Assembly (NCBI GenBank): GCA_029532625.1
Contig: JARFXM010000001.1
Coordinates: 1-64,000 of the forward strand
DNA: 64,000 nucleotides
Reading direction: 5' to 3'
From: Lomentospora prolificans
Taxonomy: Eukaryota > Ascomycota > Sordariomycetes > Microascales > Microascaceae
Under the pieces are notes generated by a model. It saw only the letters and a program-made list of their open reading frames with translations, was not told the origin of the DNA and did no database searches. Position 1 is the stretch's first letter. Each line of letters begins with the position of its first letter. Position numbers and translations under genes: made by a program. This document shows positions 44,312-56,471 of the stretch, piece by piece.

Positions 44312-47311
44312 ATGGCTTCGAAATCTATCGCATCCATAAACTTTCTTGAGGAAGGGCAGTGCGCAGGGATGGGTGCTGGGTGGAGCGAACGATTAGGTGC
44401 GCGGACTTGGAGACGAAGAGCAAGGCGATATTACTCAACAGAGTTACGGTTGGTCGGCCTGGCTTGCCTCATCTTCATTGCTTACGTTCAATGGAAGAAG
44501 CATATTTCTGTTCCTCGACACGGGCTCGGTCTCGACTTCACGGCCCACGGTCTTTCCGTGGAGCGACTCCGTGACGAGGTCCAGCTATGTGCGAAATTAC
44601 ACGCGAAACCAATCGACCCTCCCGGACTCGGTAGGAAGAGAAATTCCCGGTACGTCGAGGGACAGAAACCGACTCTCATCATCAACGCAACTGTCTGGGT
44701 GGGAGAGCCAGCAGATGACTCCTCCCTTTTCACGGACAATTCGTCTGAGAAGATGTACTCTTGGATCCAGGCCGACGTATTCTTCGACAAGGGTCTGATT
44801 CAGAGAGTCGAGAGGAAGATCCATCGCCAACATTTGCCACCGGACACGTTGGTTTATGATGCCAAGGGCCGACCTCTTACCAGCGGCATTATTGATATGC
44901 ATAGCCACGTCGGTGTTCACTCGTTACCAACTATACACTCTAACGACGATACCAGTGAGCTTTCGTCTAACATAACTCCCTATGTACGCGTGATAGACGG
45001 ATTTCAACCTACAGACCACCAGATACAGGTTATAAAATCAGGAGGTGTAACAACATCACTAGTCCTTCCCGGATCGAGCAATAATATTGGCGGCGAGGCG
45101 TACGTTATCAAGCACGCCGTCGGTCGCGCCGAGGGCCGTAATGAGACAAGTATAGCGGATATGCTTGTGGACCCCGACGGTACCCGGCGGTACATGAAGA
45201 TGGCTTGCGGCGAAAATTCCAAGCACGTCCATGGAAAGGCCGGCGAGCGAGGCCCCACGAGCAGGCTTGGGGAGAGCTGGGAGTTCCGACAAGCGTTTGA
45301 GAGGGCTTCCAAGTTGATGCGAGAGCAGGATGATTGGTGTGCTATGGCGGATAAAGGAATTGACCATGTCAGGACATATTTGCCGGTTGATCTCGAATGG
45401 GAGGCTCTTGTCGCCGTTCTGAGAGGCCAAGTCCACGTAAATACCCATTGCTACACGATAAATGATCTCGAGGCGTTCGTCGACCATACCAACGAATTCC
45501 ACTTCCCGGTTAGAGCCTTTCATCATGCCCATCAGGCATTTCTTGTACCCGAGGTAAGCACTTGCCATTCTAATAAACCTGAGTCTCCGACAAAAGCATC
45601 TTGACACATCTTGCAGGTTCTTAAGCGAGCGTGGGGGGGTGATCCACCTGCCCTGGCTCTCTTCGCGGACAACATGTGGTACAAAGCAGAGGCTTACATT
45701 GGCTCCGAGTACGCTGGAAAATACCTGTACGATAACGGCCTAACACCCATCTACGTCAGTGATAACCCAATTCTCAACGCCCAACACGTCGTCTTTGAAG
45801 CCGCAAAGGCCTATCGATATGGGCTACCATACCATGCGGCCCTAGCGTCTGTGACAAGTGCTCCGGCCGAACGACTAGGACTAGGTCAGCGTCTGGGGAA
45901 AGTCAAGCCGGGCTTTGACGCGGACATCGTCGTCTGGGATAGCGATCCACTTAGCATTGGGGCCGCTCCGGTGCAGGTATGGATTGATGGAGCGGCCCAG
46001 TACGACAACCCTGTTGAACTCAACAAGCCGTTTAGAGGGGTTCACAGCCCGAATACAGTGCTCCAGGAGAACCCCAGGAACCCCATAACCCTAGCGGGCA
46101 ATCTTGTTTTCACCGGACTGACAAAGGCCTGGCCCCCGGATGTTGGGAGGATTGTCGTGGAGAACGGGGAAACTTTCAACGTTGCTGTTTCTGAGGGGAA
46201 GATCACCTGCGCTGGAGCGTGCCACGATGAATTTAGGGCTGCGTCTACTGGCAATGGGAGCTTGATCCACGTCAAAAACGGCCACCTAACCCCAGCCTTT
46301 GTAGCGTTCGGATCCACTCTCGGACTTAACGAGATTGAGTCTGAGGGGGTCACCGATAATGGTGCTGATGGCACTACTTTTAGTCGCGCCGTTGATGGGT
46401 TAGCTTTGAATACTACAAAGTTAGATGTGGCGCGCCGTTACGGAGTCACCCGGGCCATATCATCCCCCAAATTCTTCGGAGTCGGAACCCATCACGGCAC
46501 GAGCGTCGGATTCCTCACTGGGGCGACTACAGTACGAGACAAAGGGGCCGTCTTTAGCCATAATGCTGCACTCCATTACACGCTTGACCCTTCTGTCAAA
46601 CGTGTGGGAAACCATCAATCTATTTCAGCTGCGGTCGGCGCATTGCGGGACAAACTGCTCGATGCAGTGGACTCGCTGGGTAGTAGTACTATGAACTCGG
46701 GTAGCGCACGTCGACAGTCCGAAGAGACATTTCTCCGGAAAGTGGTCACTGGCGAGATGGCAATTTCTGTTACGGTGCATAGTGCCGATATTATTGCCTC
46801 TCTCTTAGATATGAAGGAGCAGGTTGAAGCTGCTATTATATCCGACTTTGGGCAGAACACAACGCTCCGGATGGTCATCGTTGGCGGCGCCGAATCTCAC
46901 CTCCTTGCGGAAGACTTAGCATCGAGTAACGTGGGCGTCGTGCTGGCTCCTATGCAGTCCTACGCTGTCTCCTGGGATCAAAGACGAGCGTTGACAGGGG
47001 CACCCCTAACTAGGATGACAACGATTGATGTGTTGACGAATGCTGGCGTTACTACTGCTATTGGTTTGGAGGAGGATTGGATTGTACGGGACCTTTCCCT
47101 TTTAGCGGCCATTGCTTTCAGAAATGGGGAAGGTCGACTTGATGAAGGAGACGCCATGGATCTGATAGGCCGGAATGTGTACAAATTACTGGGTCTTCCA
47201 GAGCCTGACTGGAGGGAGCATTTCGTAATTCATGAGGGAAATCCCATGGAAATCGACTCTAGGATCAGAGCGATTGGGGGTGGAACAGGGGGAGTGTTGC
47301 TGAATTATTAA
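44312..47311 (+). CDS. Membrane-anchored double amidohydrolase-like protein
   Basis: Two exons, 44312-45553 and 45617-47311, with a 63-bp phase-0 intron; 978 aa. Residues 45-60 form one membrane segment after a basic N-terminus (RTWRRRARR), giving a type II topology with the enzyme outside the cytosol. The first domain (about 120-550) is an amidohydrolase: LTSGIIDMHSHVGV with metal ligands His197 and His199, later HVNTHCY, FHHAH and the closing KVKPGFDADIVVWDSDPL. The second part (about 570-978) repeats the fold opening (LVFTGLTKAW, a VSEGKITCAG strand) but has LTPAFVAFGSTLGL where the HxH motif should be. It resembles fungal proteins grouped with CE9 deacetylases or imidazolonepropionases. 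Substrate unknown. Confidence 0.8.
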
Positions 47312-47445
47312 CCGATCTAGGTACTTCAATGTCAAGGCGAATACGTTCAAATTTAGTGTGTCTAGATAGCGACGGTGAGTAGTGGCCTCTAGTGTACTGT
47401 ACTAGATACGGCCCTTAATATCACATAAAACTAGGTACAACCGAA

Positions 47446-48575
47446 CTAAGCGGCAGCCATAACCGGGTTGGATGCGTCCTTGGCCGGCTCAGCAGGAACC
47501 ACGACGGCCGAGGTCTCTTCCTCGTCCATACCACCGAAGAGCATAGACTTGGGAGCTAGGGCCTGGATCTCTGGCGCCGCCTTGAAAGCCATGAACTTCT
47601 CATCGTGCCACTGGCCGGCAGAGATCCACCTGCCCTCGCTGTCAGTGAACATGGTGTCATTCTCAGCTCTGAGGAAGTAGGCGATGGAGTAACGGTGCTC
47701 GGTAGGGTCGAAGGGGACAACACGGTGGATGCAGGCCTTCATAGTATGGTTGCTCGCGAAGCGGAGGGAGTCGCCGACGTTGACGACGACACTGCCGGGC
47801 TTAGGAGGGACAAAGCCGAACTGACGGGTCCCGGGAGGTCGGATCTGGAGACCCCACTGTTCAGCGAAGAGGAGGGTCAAAGAACTGATATCGGTGTGCT
47901 TTTGGTGTCCAACATTCTTGTCTTCAGAGGGGTTGGAGGGAATATAGTGCATCATGGCAAGCGTGGTTGTGGACGGACGGTCATTTCGGTGCCTGTTCTC
48001 GAACCTCTCCTCACCGGTTAGGCCAAGCCCGGTGGAAAGACCGCTAAGAACAGCCTTGGAAACGATGTTACAGCTGGCAATAGTGTTCTCAAGCGCTTTG
48101 AGGTCTGCACTTTCCTTGAGCACATCGGGGACATGGGGATATTCCTTCTGGATCTCGTCACGAGAAACCTTGATCATCTCATAACCGTCCCTGGTATCCT
48201 TGAGAACACCGTTTCGCGAACCAACGGGTTCGTAGCTTTAGACGTCAGCACTCTACCTCCTTGTGAAGTGGACATGAATTGGCCTTCTTACCCAAGATGG
48301 GGAGAGACGAGGCCGAACTGGTTCTTGGCCTCAAGAGACTGGTCAAAGAACCTGTACATAACATCAAGGGTGGACTTCTGGTCCTCGAGAACCCTCTTGC
48401 CATCGATTCCCTTGAGGTCAAGGTAAAAGTAGCCCTTCTCTTGGCAGCACTTGACGAGTCTTGCGAGCTCGGTGGGCTCGGCAGAGAGAACCTTGCCGAA
48501 ATCGATGGAGTCCATGTCGTAGACAGGGACTTGGTCCCCATTCCAGTCGACGTATTTCAAAATGTCGGCGGTCAT
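47446..48575 (-). CDS. Fe(II)/2-oxoglutarate-type oxygenase, isopenicillin-N-synthase-like
   Basis: Two exons on the minus strand, 48292-48575 and 47446-48235, with a 56-bp intron (GTAAGA..TAAAG); 357 aa. An N-terminal DIOX-N domain (VPVYDMDSIDF, CCQEKGYFYLDL) precedes the jelly-roll core. The iron ligands are His208 and Asp210 in HTDISSLTLL and His265 in CIHRVVPF. The 2OG-binding pair Arg276-x-Ser278 is in HRYSIAYF. Fungal members hydroxylate, desaturate or cyclise small molecules, many within biosynthetic clusters. The C-terminal 30 residues are Ala/Glu-rich and disordered. It converges on the amidohydrolase with 134 bp between stops. It lies about 1.65 kb from the AsaB-like oxygenase, with which it shares a divergent intergenic region. 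Confidence 0.88.
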
Positions 48576-50226
48576 CGTGTACCTTGAGGAGAGTTTATAG
48601 AGGAGCAATGGTTGGGTTCTAGCGTTGAAGGGGATAGTTAAGGCAGCACTCCCAAAAGATTGCAGTGACTCGTCCTCTCAGCGCCGTTGGTCGAGGTGGA
48701 CACGTCCCATTATATACTATTACCACCTATCCAGCCTAAGAACTTGGTGAGATAACCCAAGCTTCCGAATTGCGGAGGGTTTCAATATATTCGGCGCGTT
48801 CCCCGCATGGTGTGCTTTCTTTTGACCTCCGTTTCTAAGCCACCTTTGGACCCGGATATGCTGCTCATGCGTGATTCGGTATCCTCACTGTGGTGTAGCT
48901 TATCCGAACGCTGTGGTGGCCTAGGAGATGAACGGAGAAAGCAGATGTGCATATGCACCGTGGCCCTTGTGTACATACGTAAGCTTCTACTCTTATGTCG
49001 GCAGATCGTTTTGTTGCTTCATCACAACAGGGTACAGTCCATGTCACTTTTGTGGGGGTAGGTAGTCCCCATGAGGATCTTGATATTCCTCTCTTTCATG
49101 TCGGGCCAAACAAAATATGAGGTATTAGTTTTCTAGCTCTGTCAGTAGTAGCCCGGGGCATCCAGTTACGTATGTAATATGGTTTGTTGTTCCAAGATCC
49201 CTTGGCAAGTCATTACTTTAGTCACATCAAATATCGAACGCAACTATAGGTCAGTCAGTTCCAGGGTGCGGGATCTCAGGTACCAAGTGTCCGGTTTACA
49301 AACAATGCGTACCACATGTAACTGGGACGCTCCAAGAGCTTATCTGGACCGGGCTTCGGAAATATCAGATGTTGTGATTGTCAGACGCTATGCTGAGAGA
49401 TGCGCACACGCCACCCGTTTGCTCATCTGCAGATCGCCGATTAACCCCGCAATTTCAATGCCTCTTCTGGGCTTTAGTTTCCTGCACGGGTCAACTGCCG
49501 AGGAGTTTAAAAATTCGGTCCTCGAGTCCAAGATCTCCGGTCTTGGTTTGTGATACAAGGCCAAGAATTCCAATACTATGTACGATATTGTTCTCTGGAG
49601 GCCCTCTTAACGTTGTCTATGCTCCATTCCCTCGTGATAGTCGTTGGCTATTATAATTACCTCTAGCATTGACCGATGAGCAAGTATTATTCTAACAACG
49701 GCTAATGATGGTACTCTCAAACTTTGTAATCGAATTTAATAAATTAATAGGCCAGTACCCGAAAAGCCCACCTGGGTTTAAGGACAGGTGTGGGCTTGGC
49801 CACGCTTTTTTCCGTCTTGTTTTGTGGTTCCGGTCCTATAATCTCGCGCAAGCATTATCCCGAGCATGGCCCATTCGTCGTCGATCTATCCTATTTTAAG
49901 GCCCTTTTGTAACGGCGGGCGTGCTCCGGATGTCACAGCGGGTTGATGCAACCCCCACGGCAAGCAGGCGAGAGTGACAGATGCGGGGTTTGGATGTTGG
50001 CAGGCGGGGTTCAGCATGAATCTCAATTCAGCCTGGGGAGCTTTGGTGGGTGGTGACGAGAGAAGCTAAGCTGTCATGATCCGCGACGTGTGATGCATGT
50101 TCACATGAGGCTGCTGCCCCGGGTGCTTGCTGGCTCACATACACACTCGCGTGGTTTTTCTTGGGGAATTGCTTCGAATGCTGACAATAAACTGCACCCT
50201 TTCAAGGTCTACATGTGATATTCACT
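48576..50226. other. Divergent intergenic region between two oxygenase genes
   Basis: About 1.65 kb between the starts of the 2OG oxygenase and the AsaB-like gene. Open frames are short and unconvincing. The first 150 bp upstream of the leftward gene include CCCATTATATACTATTACC (48708-48726), a TATA candidate. Confidence 0.5.
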
Positions 50227-51358
50227 ATGACTGCCACAGTTGTTTCGACAACACCACGAGACGACACTGGGTCTTTGCTCCCCGAAAAAGAACCCAACTC
50301 GAACGATGTGACTACGTCGATCAACTACTACGATGATCCTGGGGATGGGTCGCCACCGGAACCTGTCGTGGTAAAGACGTATGTCCATGGATATTATATC
50401 TTATTACCGCGTATTCTCGCGAAGTCAACTAACCTAGCTACGCTCGAATGATAGGACAACAGTCACAAATAAGAGGTCTATGGTGGCAGTCCCTGTTACC
50501 ATAAATGACATTACTGGAAGAGAAGTCGAGTTTACCTTGGACAGCCATGGCTTTCAGCTTGTCCGTCACGAAGACAGATCGGCGTCCCGACAAGGTGGAT
50601 ATAAGGATGAAGCAGAGATTGAAGCATCGTACTATGCATCCATGGAGCAACTCTTGAAAGATGTGTGAGTGTTTGATGGGCGATCTACGAGCAGGATCGA
50701 GGAGAATAATAGTTCAGTTGATGGTCTCACTCGCGTGCAATGGCTAACTTCACAAAGAACTGGTGCCTCGCGTGTTCTCATCTTCGATCACAAGACGAGA
50801 CATGGTCCCACAAATTGGCATAGTCTAGGTCCCGGCAACCAGGCCATTCGAGGCCCTATCCTTCGTGCCCATGTCGACCAGTCCTATAGAGGCGCTGAAT
50901 TCGACTTACGTTGGTATCTACCGGATGAGGCGGATGTGCTTCTAGGTCGCCGGTGGCAGATAATAAACGTTTGTTGAAATGTAACCGCCTCACGATCGAT
51001 CTTGTAACGAGACTAAGAAGCCCGTTCGATATAGGCATGGAGACCCATCAAAACCATCTATAAAGACCCGCTCGCCGTTGCAGACGCAAACACGGTTGCA
51101 GAACAAGATCTTGTTCCCGCGCGCATCATTTACGAGGATCATGAGCGCGAGTCATGGACGGTGAAGCAGTCACCTCGACATCGATGGTATTTCAAATACG
51201 CCCAACGACCAGACGAGGTTATGCTTATAAAGTGCTACGATTCACAAGATGGAGTGGCTCGTCGCGCTCCGCACTCGGCATTCCAAAACCCCCGACACGT
51301 TAATGACCCCTGGAGGGAGAGCATTGAGATTAGGACCATGGTTTTCTACGATGAATGA
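50227..51358 (+). CDS. AsaB/CmcJ-like hydroxylase/desaturase
   Basis: Four exons, 50227-50378, 50455-50664, 50758-50968 and 51035-51358; 298 aa with all phases consistent (third donor GTTTGT, the others GTATGT and GTGAGT). It belongs to the fungal family that includes the aspergillic-acid hydroxylase AsaB, CmcJ and NvfI proteins: INYYDDP opening, VTINDITGRE, VLIFDHKTRHG, a GPILRAHVDQSYRGA block, and IYEDHE before a final RAPHSAF. The HxD pair His159/Asp161 and a distal His271 are candidate iron ligands, consistent with a mononuclear non-haem enzyme. Family members act late in secondary-metabolite pathways. It is tail-to-tail with the CTF1-like regulator, with 86 bp between stops. Confidence 0.85.
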
Positions 51359-51444
51359 AACTGAGGACCGTTTGCGCATAATTTCTCGGGCTGAAAAATA
51401 TTCTCGCGCTTGAATATAGAATAAGATTTTGTGGGCTATTTCTA

Positions 51445-53934
51445 TTATAGGCCTGATACCCCCAGCTGATTAAAGAAATCAAATCCTAAGAAATCCTCAA
51501 AGGATATATTCTGATCCTCGATGATCTCCATGGTTGGGGCTCCCGCTTCTGGATCAACTGCTGCCTGCTCACCTACAGGCTGCGCCCTGGCAGAAGTGAT
51601 TCTGTGCCCACCATCGTTGAGTAGCCTACCTGGTTCCGGGATGGGCGGATCTATGCTCTCGGGGATAGTAAGGAGGACAGAGAGTCCCCGTCGGATCAAT
51701 ACGCGCTCGAATAGATAAAGAGTTCTTTCAACTGTAGGAAGGTCCCGAACTTCTCTCATGAACATTACGCTCCGACGGATAAATGTGTGGGTCATGAAGG
51801 TATTAATGTCAGAGTCCGGGCCGCGGACACTGGACTCGAGGCGAATAGCTAATACGGTGAACACGCAGCCCGCACTAGGGGATGGACTGTTAGCTGGCCC
51901 TGAGCCTGTAATAGGACACGGGGATGGACGCCATACAAGGTTAGAGGAAGGACTTTAACCATTTCGTCCGTCATCGCTCTGGACACGAGCGTGTCCAACT
52001 CAAACATTGCAGTCTGAAGGCGTCGAGAAGTCCAGGAGTGGCGGTCTTTTTCGTCAACGAGACATTTTTTCAGCAATGTGCGGTAGTATATGCATTCAAA
52101 TCTATAACTTGTAGCGGCTAGGACCATGGGTAGAATGTTTTCATGGACGTCTCTCGGGTAAGGCTGTACTTGCACAGGCACCGGAAGAGAAGCCCTCCAG
52201 GAAACAAATTGATCCGCCAAAGCTCGATAGCTTGCGTCCTGTCGACTCTTTAGCGCTAGATGGCATCTCTCACCTGACGAACAAATTAGTGGCCTTTCTG
52301 GACGGGACTGTGACTCAATTCACGTCTTACCCAACAGCGCCAATTTTGACATTTCAACAAAGTAAAGTTTCTCCTGCCGGGTAATTGGTGCGAGGGAAAG
52401 CCCGGTCTCGCTGCAGCAACTGCCCTCTTCCCAGTCATCTTCTGTGAGGAGTGGTGTCATACATTCGCTGCTATCGAACATGCGCATGTTACGCAAGCCA
52501 GTAAGAGACATGGAAACGTCACGAATCTATTAATCTGTGGGTTTAGCGTCCGTCTGCAGAGCAACAGCTAGGAAATAACTGACGTATATTGACCACCAAA
52601 TTCGTCGGCATAGCTTGCGCGTCTGGGGCCCAATGTCGCTGTCGATATTGCTGGGGACAACACAGAGCTTAGCAATGTATTCCGTCACAAAAGTCAGGTT
52701 TAATACTGGCTCACCTCTGGTGGAGCCCCATGTTGATAGCTATTCTTGCGGCATTTTCAAGCCAGTACCGGAAATCTTTATCTAACGGAAGAGAGAAGGC
52801 GACGGTACCGAGAATCAACGAGCCCTGGAGGACTCGTAACTGGCTTTTCTCATAGCCCAAATCATATAAAAGAGCCGCTCTATTTAGAAATGTTCGTTGT
52901 GCCACCATTCGATCCTCAAACCCACATGAGAGAAGAAGATCCGAAGGTGCGTACTGTGCTGCACTTGCCAACACGGCCTGTATTAAGAATGGCGAAATAT
53001 TGCCCGCCCTGTAGGACTGCATGAATTCAGGTCGGTCGAAAGCCGGGGCGTACGGATAGCACCACTGGAAATAGATCTTCAGGAGGTCGTCTCTGCTCGT
53101 CAAGATATTTGGTTAATGAATGGCCAGGTAGTGCAACGCTTTATTAGAGGGTTAAAAGCTTACCGAAGCGGCTGAGGAGGGAGAAGGAAGGCGCCTCTTT
53201 TCTCGAGAAAGAGGGCCTCAGCCTCATCGATAGGGCCTCCATCGGGGCGATCGCGTCTTGGATCGGGGTCATCGCGGGAAAGCAGAGTATGGCTTTTAGT
53301 TAGACGTTGAATTTCATTGTCCCCGATCAGTTCCCCTAGTATAGTGATATAATGCATGCCACTCGGATATTCTATAAGATCTTTACTGGGACCTCCCAAG
53401 CTCGTAATAGCATCCTCGGCAATGCGCGCAACATCTTGCGTCGCAATATTATTACTTTCGGCTTGTGTAGATGAAAGTGTCGGCTCTATGGTTCCTCTAA
53501 TATTCCCAGAGAGCGAAACATTGGTCGGTTCCTTGCATAAATCACTGTTAGCCACCTATTAATCCAGGTCCAGCGCGATACAACCAGCACATGGGCTCAT
53601 CTCTCACATGTGAAGCAGTCAAAGGGGTCGATGCAACCAAGGTATCTGATGACAGTCGTCGTATAGGATGTCCCACGGTCCGCAAATCTGACGCGCTACT
53701 TTGTTGTAAAGCTAGCCGTCGACTATGAAAGAATGAGTCCTTCTCGGATTTGCATAAGAACAAAGGTTAGGGGGCACCGGAAAGAAAGACCTACGTCCTC
53801 GGTCGTCTGGCCGCACGCACGCAGCGGGCAGGGCAATTCCGCTCGATACACCGAGTGCACGGCAAGCCGGTATCTTCAGCATCGCAGCGGACCTTGCGGG
53901 CATGGCATGGTACACAGGCCTTGATCAACGTCAT
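51445..53934 (-). CDS. Zn2Cys6 transcription factor, CTF1-like
   Basis: Eight exons on the minus strand: 53795-53934, 53608-53722, 53164-53555, 52715-53092, 52584-52650, 52331-52526, 51937-52273, 51445-51874; 684 aa, every junction in phase with introns of 52-72 bp. The zinc cluster is C7-x2-C10-x6-C17-x8-C26-x2-C29-x8-C38. The fungal-specific domain is close to cutinase transcription factor 1 beta relatives: DLLKIYFQWCYPYAPAFDRP, SAAQYAPSDLLLSCGF, KSQLRVLQGSLIL, DKDFRYWLENAARIA, GLHQRS and RRIWWSIYIRDVS. The start at 53934 is chosen because the longer frame runs into a 34-base homopolymer just upstream. It divides the surrounding oxygenase and transporter genes and is the natural candidate regulator of the group. 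Confidence 0.88.
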
Positions 53935-53974
53935 GGCATTGTTACTCGGCGCTTCAAAGAACGGGGCAGGCGCT

Positions 53975-53976
<2 letters not shown>

Positions 53977-54010
<34 letters not shown>
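53977..54010. repeat. Poly(dA:dT) tract, 34 bp
   Basis: Thirty-four consecutive T on the plus strand, 42 bp upstream of the CTF1-like start codon (A-tract in its sense orientation), in the promoter shared with the MFS exporter. Tracts like this exclude nucleosomes, so it may act as a bidirectional promoter element. Exact length may be a sequencing estimate. Confidence 0.9.
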
Positions 54011-54011
<1 letters not shown>

Positions 54012-54555
54012 GCCGAAGAGTGGATGGGAATCGGGAATACAGAAAAGAAGCCGGCGGGAAACGAGAGCAGGTATTATTGTTATTGCCGTCGGCATCGTGT
54101 CTCGGCATTTCGGCGATTCGGTTCCTGTTGAGCGGCGTTTCGGCAAGGACCACCTTGGCAGGATCTTGGCTGCAAATCTGGAGCAAAGTATCAGCAGCCG
54201 CCTTGCGACCTCATTACTAGGGATAGTGATGGATTATCCTAACTTTCTGGATCAAGAATACACCGCCTGTGCTGATGCGGTCAGGAAAACGTGAAATAAA
54301 AAACTGGCAAAAACGCCGAAGCCAAAGTTCCGAAATGCCGTGACCGCATCTCAGTTGATCAACACAGGAAAAACAGGGTGGGATTTCATACGACATGCCA
54401 AAGACTTTGACGACTATAACTGCCTGCGTATGTCTCCTGGGTGGATGTGGTTTTATTGATCTATAGAAAAACCAATCCACCGTCCGATTTTACTTGGGTG
54501 CATCTTAAACAAGACCCGCCACTGCGTTTCCGTCTAAAACAAAGCTTCTCACACG

Positions 54556-56301
54556 ATGGACCCATCAACTAGAGCCGAAAAACCTGGGGAATCTCCACAA
54601 AACTCACTTCCATACTGGAGTCTAATTTTCGACCAATGCCCCATCACGCAGCAGATGAGGGATTGGAAATACGAAGGCAGTGGGACTTCGGGTGACCCGT
54701 TTGTCATTGACTGGATCGAAAACGATGCCAGAAATCCGATGAATCTACCCACGCCGGCGAAATGGATGATAGTGGTTATTCAATCCATCAGCACTATGGC
54801 CGTTTCCCTCGTGTCTTCTGGCTATGTCGGGGCGCTTGGCCAAATCGAGGACTCCTTCAAAGTCAGTGACCTTATGGCCATCCTCGGCGTGTCCCTCTAC
54901 GTTCTTGGTTTTGCTCTGGGTCCGATACTATGGGCTCCATTCAGCGAGGTCTACGGGAGGCAACTTGTTCTTTTCTTTACCTATGGTGCCATGACCCTCT
55001 TCAATGTTGGTGCTATATTTTCCCCCAACATTGAAACCCTGTTGGTCCTCCGCTTCTTCGCTGGAACGTTTGGTGCCTCCCCCCTAACCAACACCGGTGG
55101 GGTTATCGCGGACATCTTTCCTGCCTCGCAGCGCGGCTTGGCCGTCAACCTCTATGCTCTCGCTCCGTTCATGGGTCCAGTATTGGGACCAATCGTTGGC
55201 GGATTTCTGAGTGAGGCTGCGGGCTTAAGGTGGGTATTGGCCCTCATGGCACTTTTCTGTGCGATTTGCTGGGCAGTCTGCACTTTTCTCGTTCCCGAGA
55301 CATTCGCACCGTTGCTTCTTAGAAAACGAGCCGATAGACTCAGTCAGGAGACAGGAAAATCATACGTCTGTCATTTTGACGTTTCCAAGGGCCGCCCTGA
55401 TTTGGTGGATGACATGAAGGTCTCCATGGTACGCCCGTGGTTGCTCTTGGCTTTCGAGCCAATTGTACTCGCCCTCACCCTCTATATGTCTCTTCTATAC
55501 GGTACGTTGGTGGGGAAAAAAAAAAGAAGATGTGCAGAAAAGCAAGAGTACTAATGACGCAAGCCAGGAACGCTCTACTTACTCTTCGCTGCTTTCCCGT
55601 TCGTTTATCAGCAAGCTCGAGGTTGGCAGCAAGGATTCACTGGGCTCGCATTTCTTGGCGTTTTGGTTGGCTTGGTCATTGGAGTGATGTACAACGTCTT
55701 CGATAATATGCGTTATACCCGCCTTCTATCCAAACATGCAAACCCACCCCCAGAATCCCGCTTGCAACCCATGATGATTGGATCCATCATTCTCCCCATT
55801 GGCTTGTTTTGGTTTGCCTGGACGAATTCACCATCGGTTCATTGGATGGCCAGCATCACAGCAGGGGCTTTTTTTGGGTTCGCTATGGCGCTAATCTTCG
55901 TCTCCGGGAAAAATTATCTCGTCGATTCGTACACCCTCTTCTCCGCCTCGGCGCTGGCGTCTACCGTCATAATTAGGTCCCTATTCGGCATGGCGTTCCC
56001 CCTCTTTACGCCTTACATGTACCGGAGTCTCGGACTTCACTGGGCTAGCTCTATCCCTGCGTTCCTGTCTCTTCTGTGTACGCCATTTCCTTTTGTATTT
56101 TACAAATACGGTCCGGTGATCCGAAGGAAGTGTAAATACGCACGGGAGGCCCAGTTATTCCTAGCAAGAGATGGCGGACCTCTGCAGTCCGAAGAAGACG
56201 AGCGCACTACTATGCCCGGGAATGAAGAGGGTGAATTGTCAAGGAAGATATCTGTCGAAGTAAACGTGGAGCGAAACGCGAAGAAAATGGTTGAAGTATG
56301 A
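54556..56301 (+). CDS. MFS multidrug exporter, DHA1 type (12 TM)
   Basis: Two exons, 54556-55501 and 55568-56301, joined over a 66-bp intron (GTACGT..AGCCAG); 559 aa. A 70-residue cytosolic N-terminus leads into 12 membrane segments. DHA1 motifs are present: DWIENDARNPMN before TM1, GPILWAPFSEVYGR (motif A region after TM2), the FFAGTFGASPL turn of TM4 and LAPFMGPVLGPIVGGF (motif C, typical of drug/H+ antiporters) in TM5. The C-terminal tail is charged. Such pumps export drugs, toxins or pathway products across the plasma membrane. It is divergent from the CTF1-like gene over a 621-bp promoter and convergent with the flavin monooxygenase (170 bp), which supports membership in the same gene group. 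Confidence 0.92.
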
Positions 56302-56471
56302 CGAGGCAAAACATGCCAAAGTTCGAAGAAGGAAGGATAATAGAGGGCACAAATGTAATGAGCCTTGGAATATTATGAATAAGCGGGTTATTAGAACGCT
56401 TCCTGAGGCTGCAACACCCACGACTAATTGATCCTAAAGTGAAAATATGTGCCTTACATGGCATGCTTTCA

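Noticed and set aside
53902..54294. Frames with long Phe or Lys runs over the T34 tract
   Set aside because: They are produced by the homopolymer. The regulator start at 53934 lies downstream of the tract and begins just before the zinc cluster.
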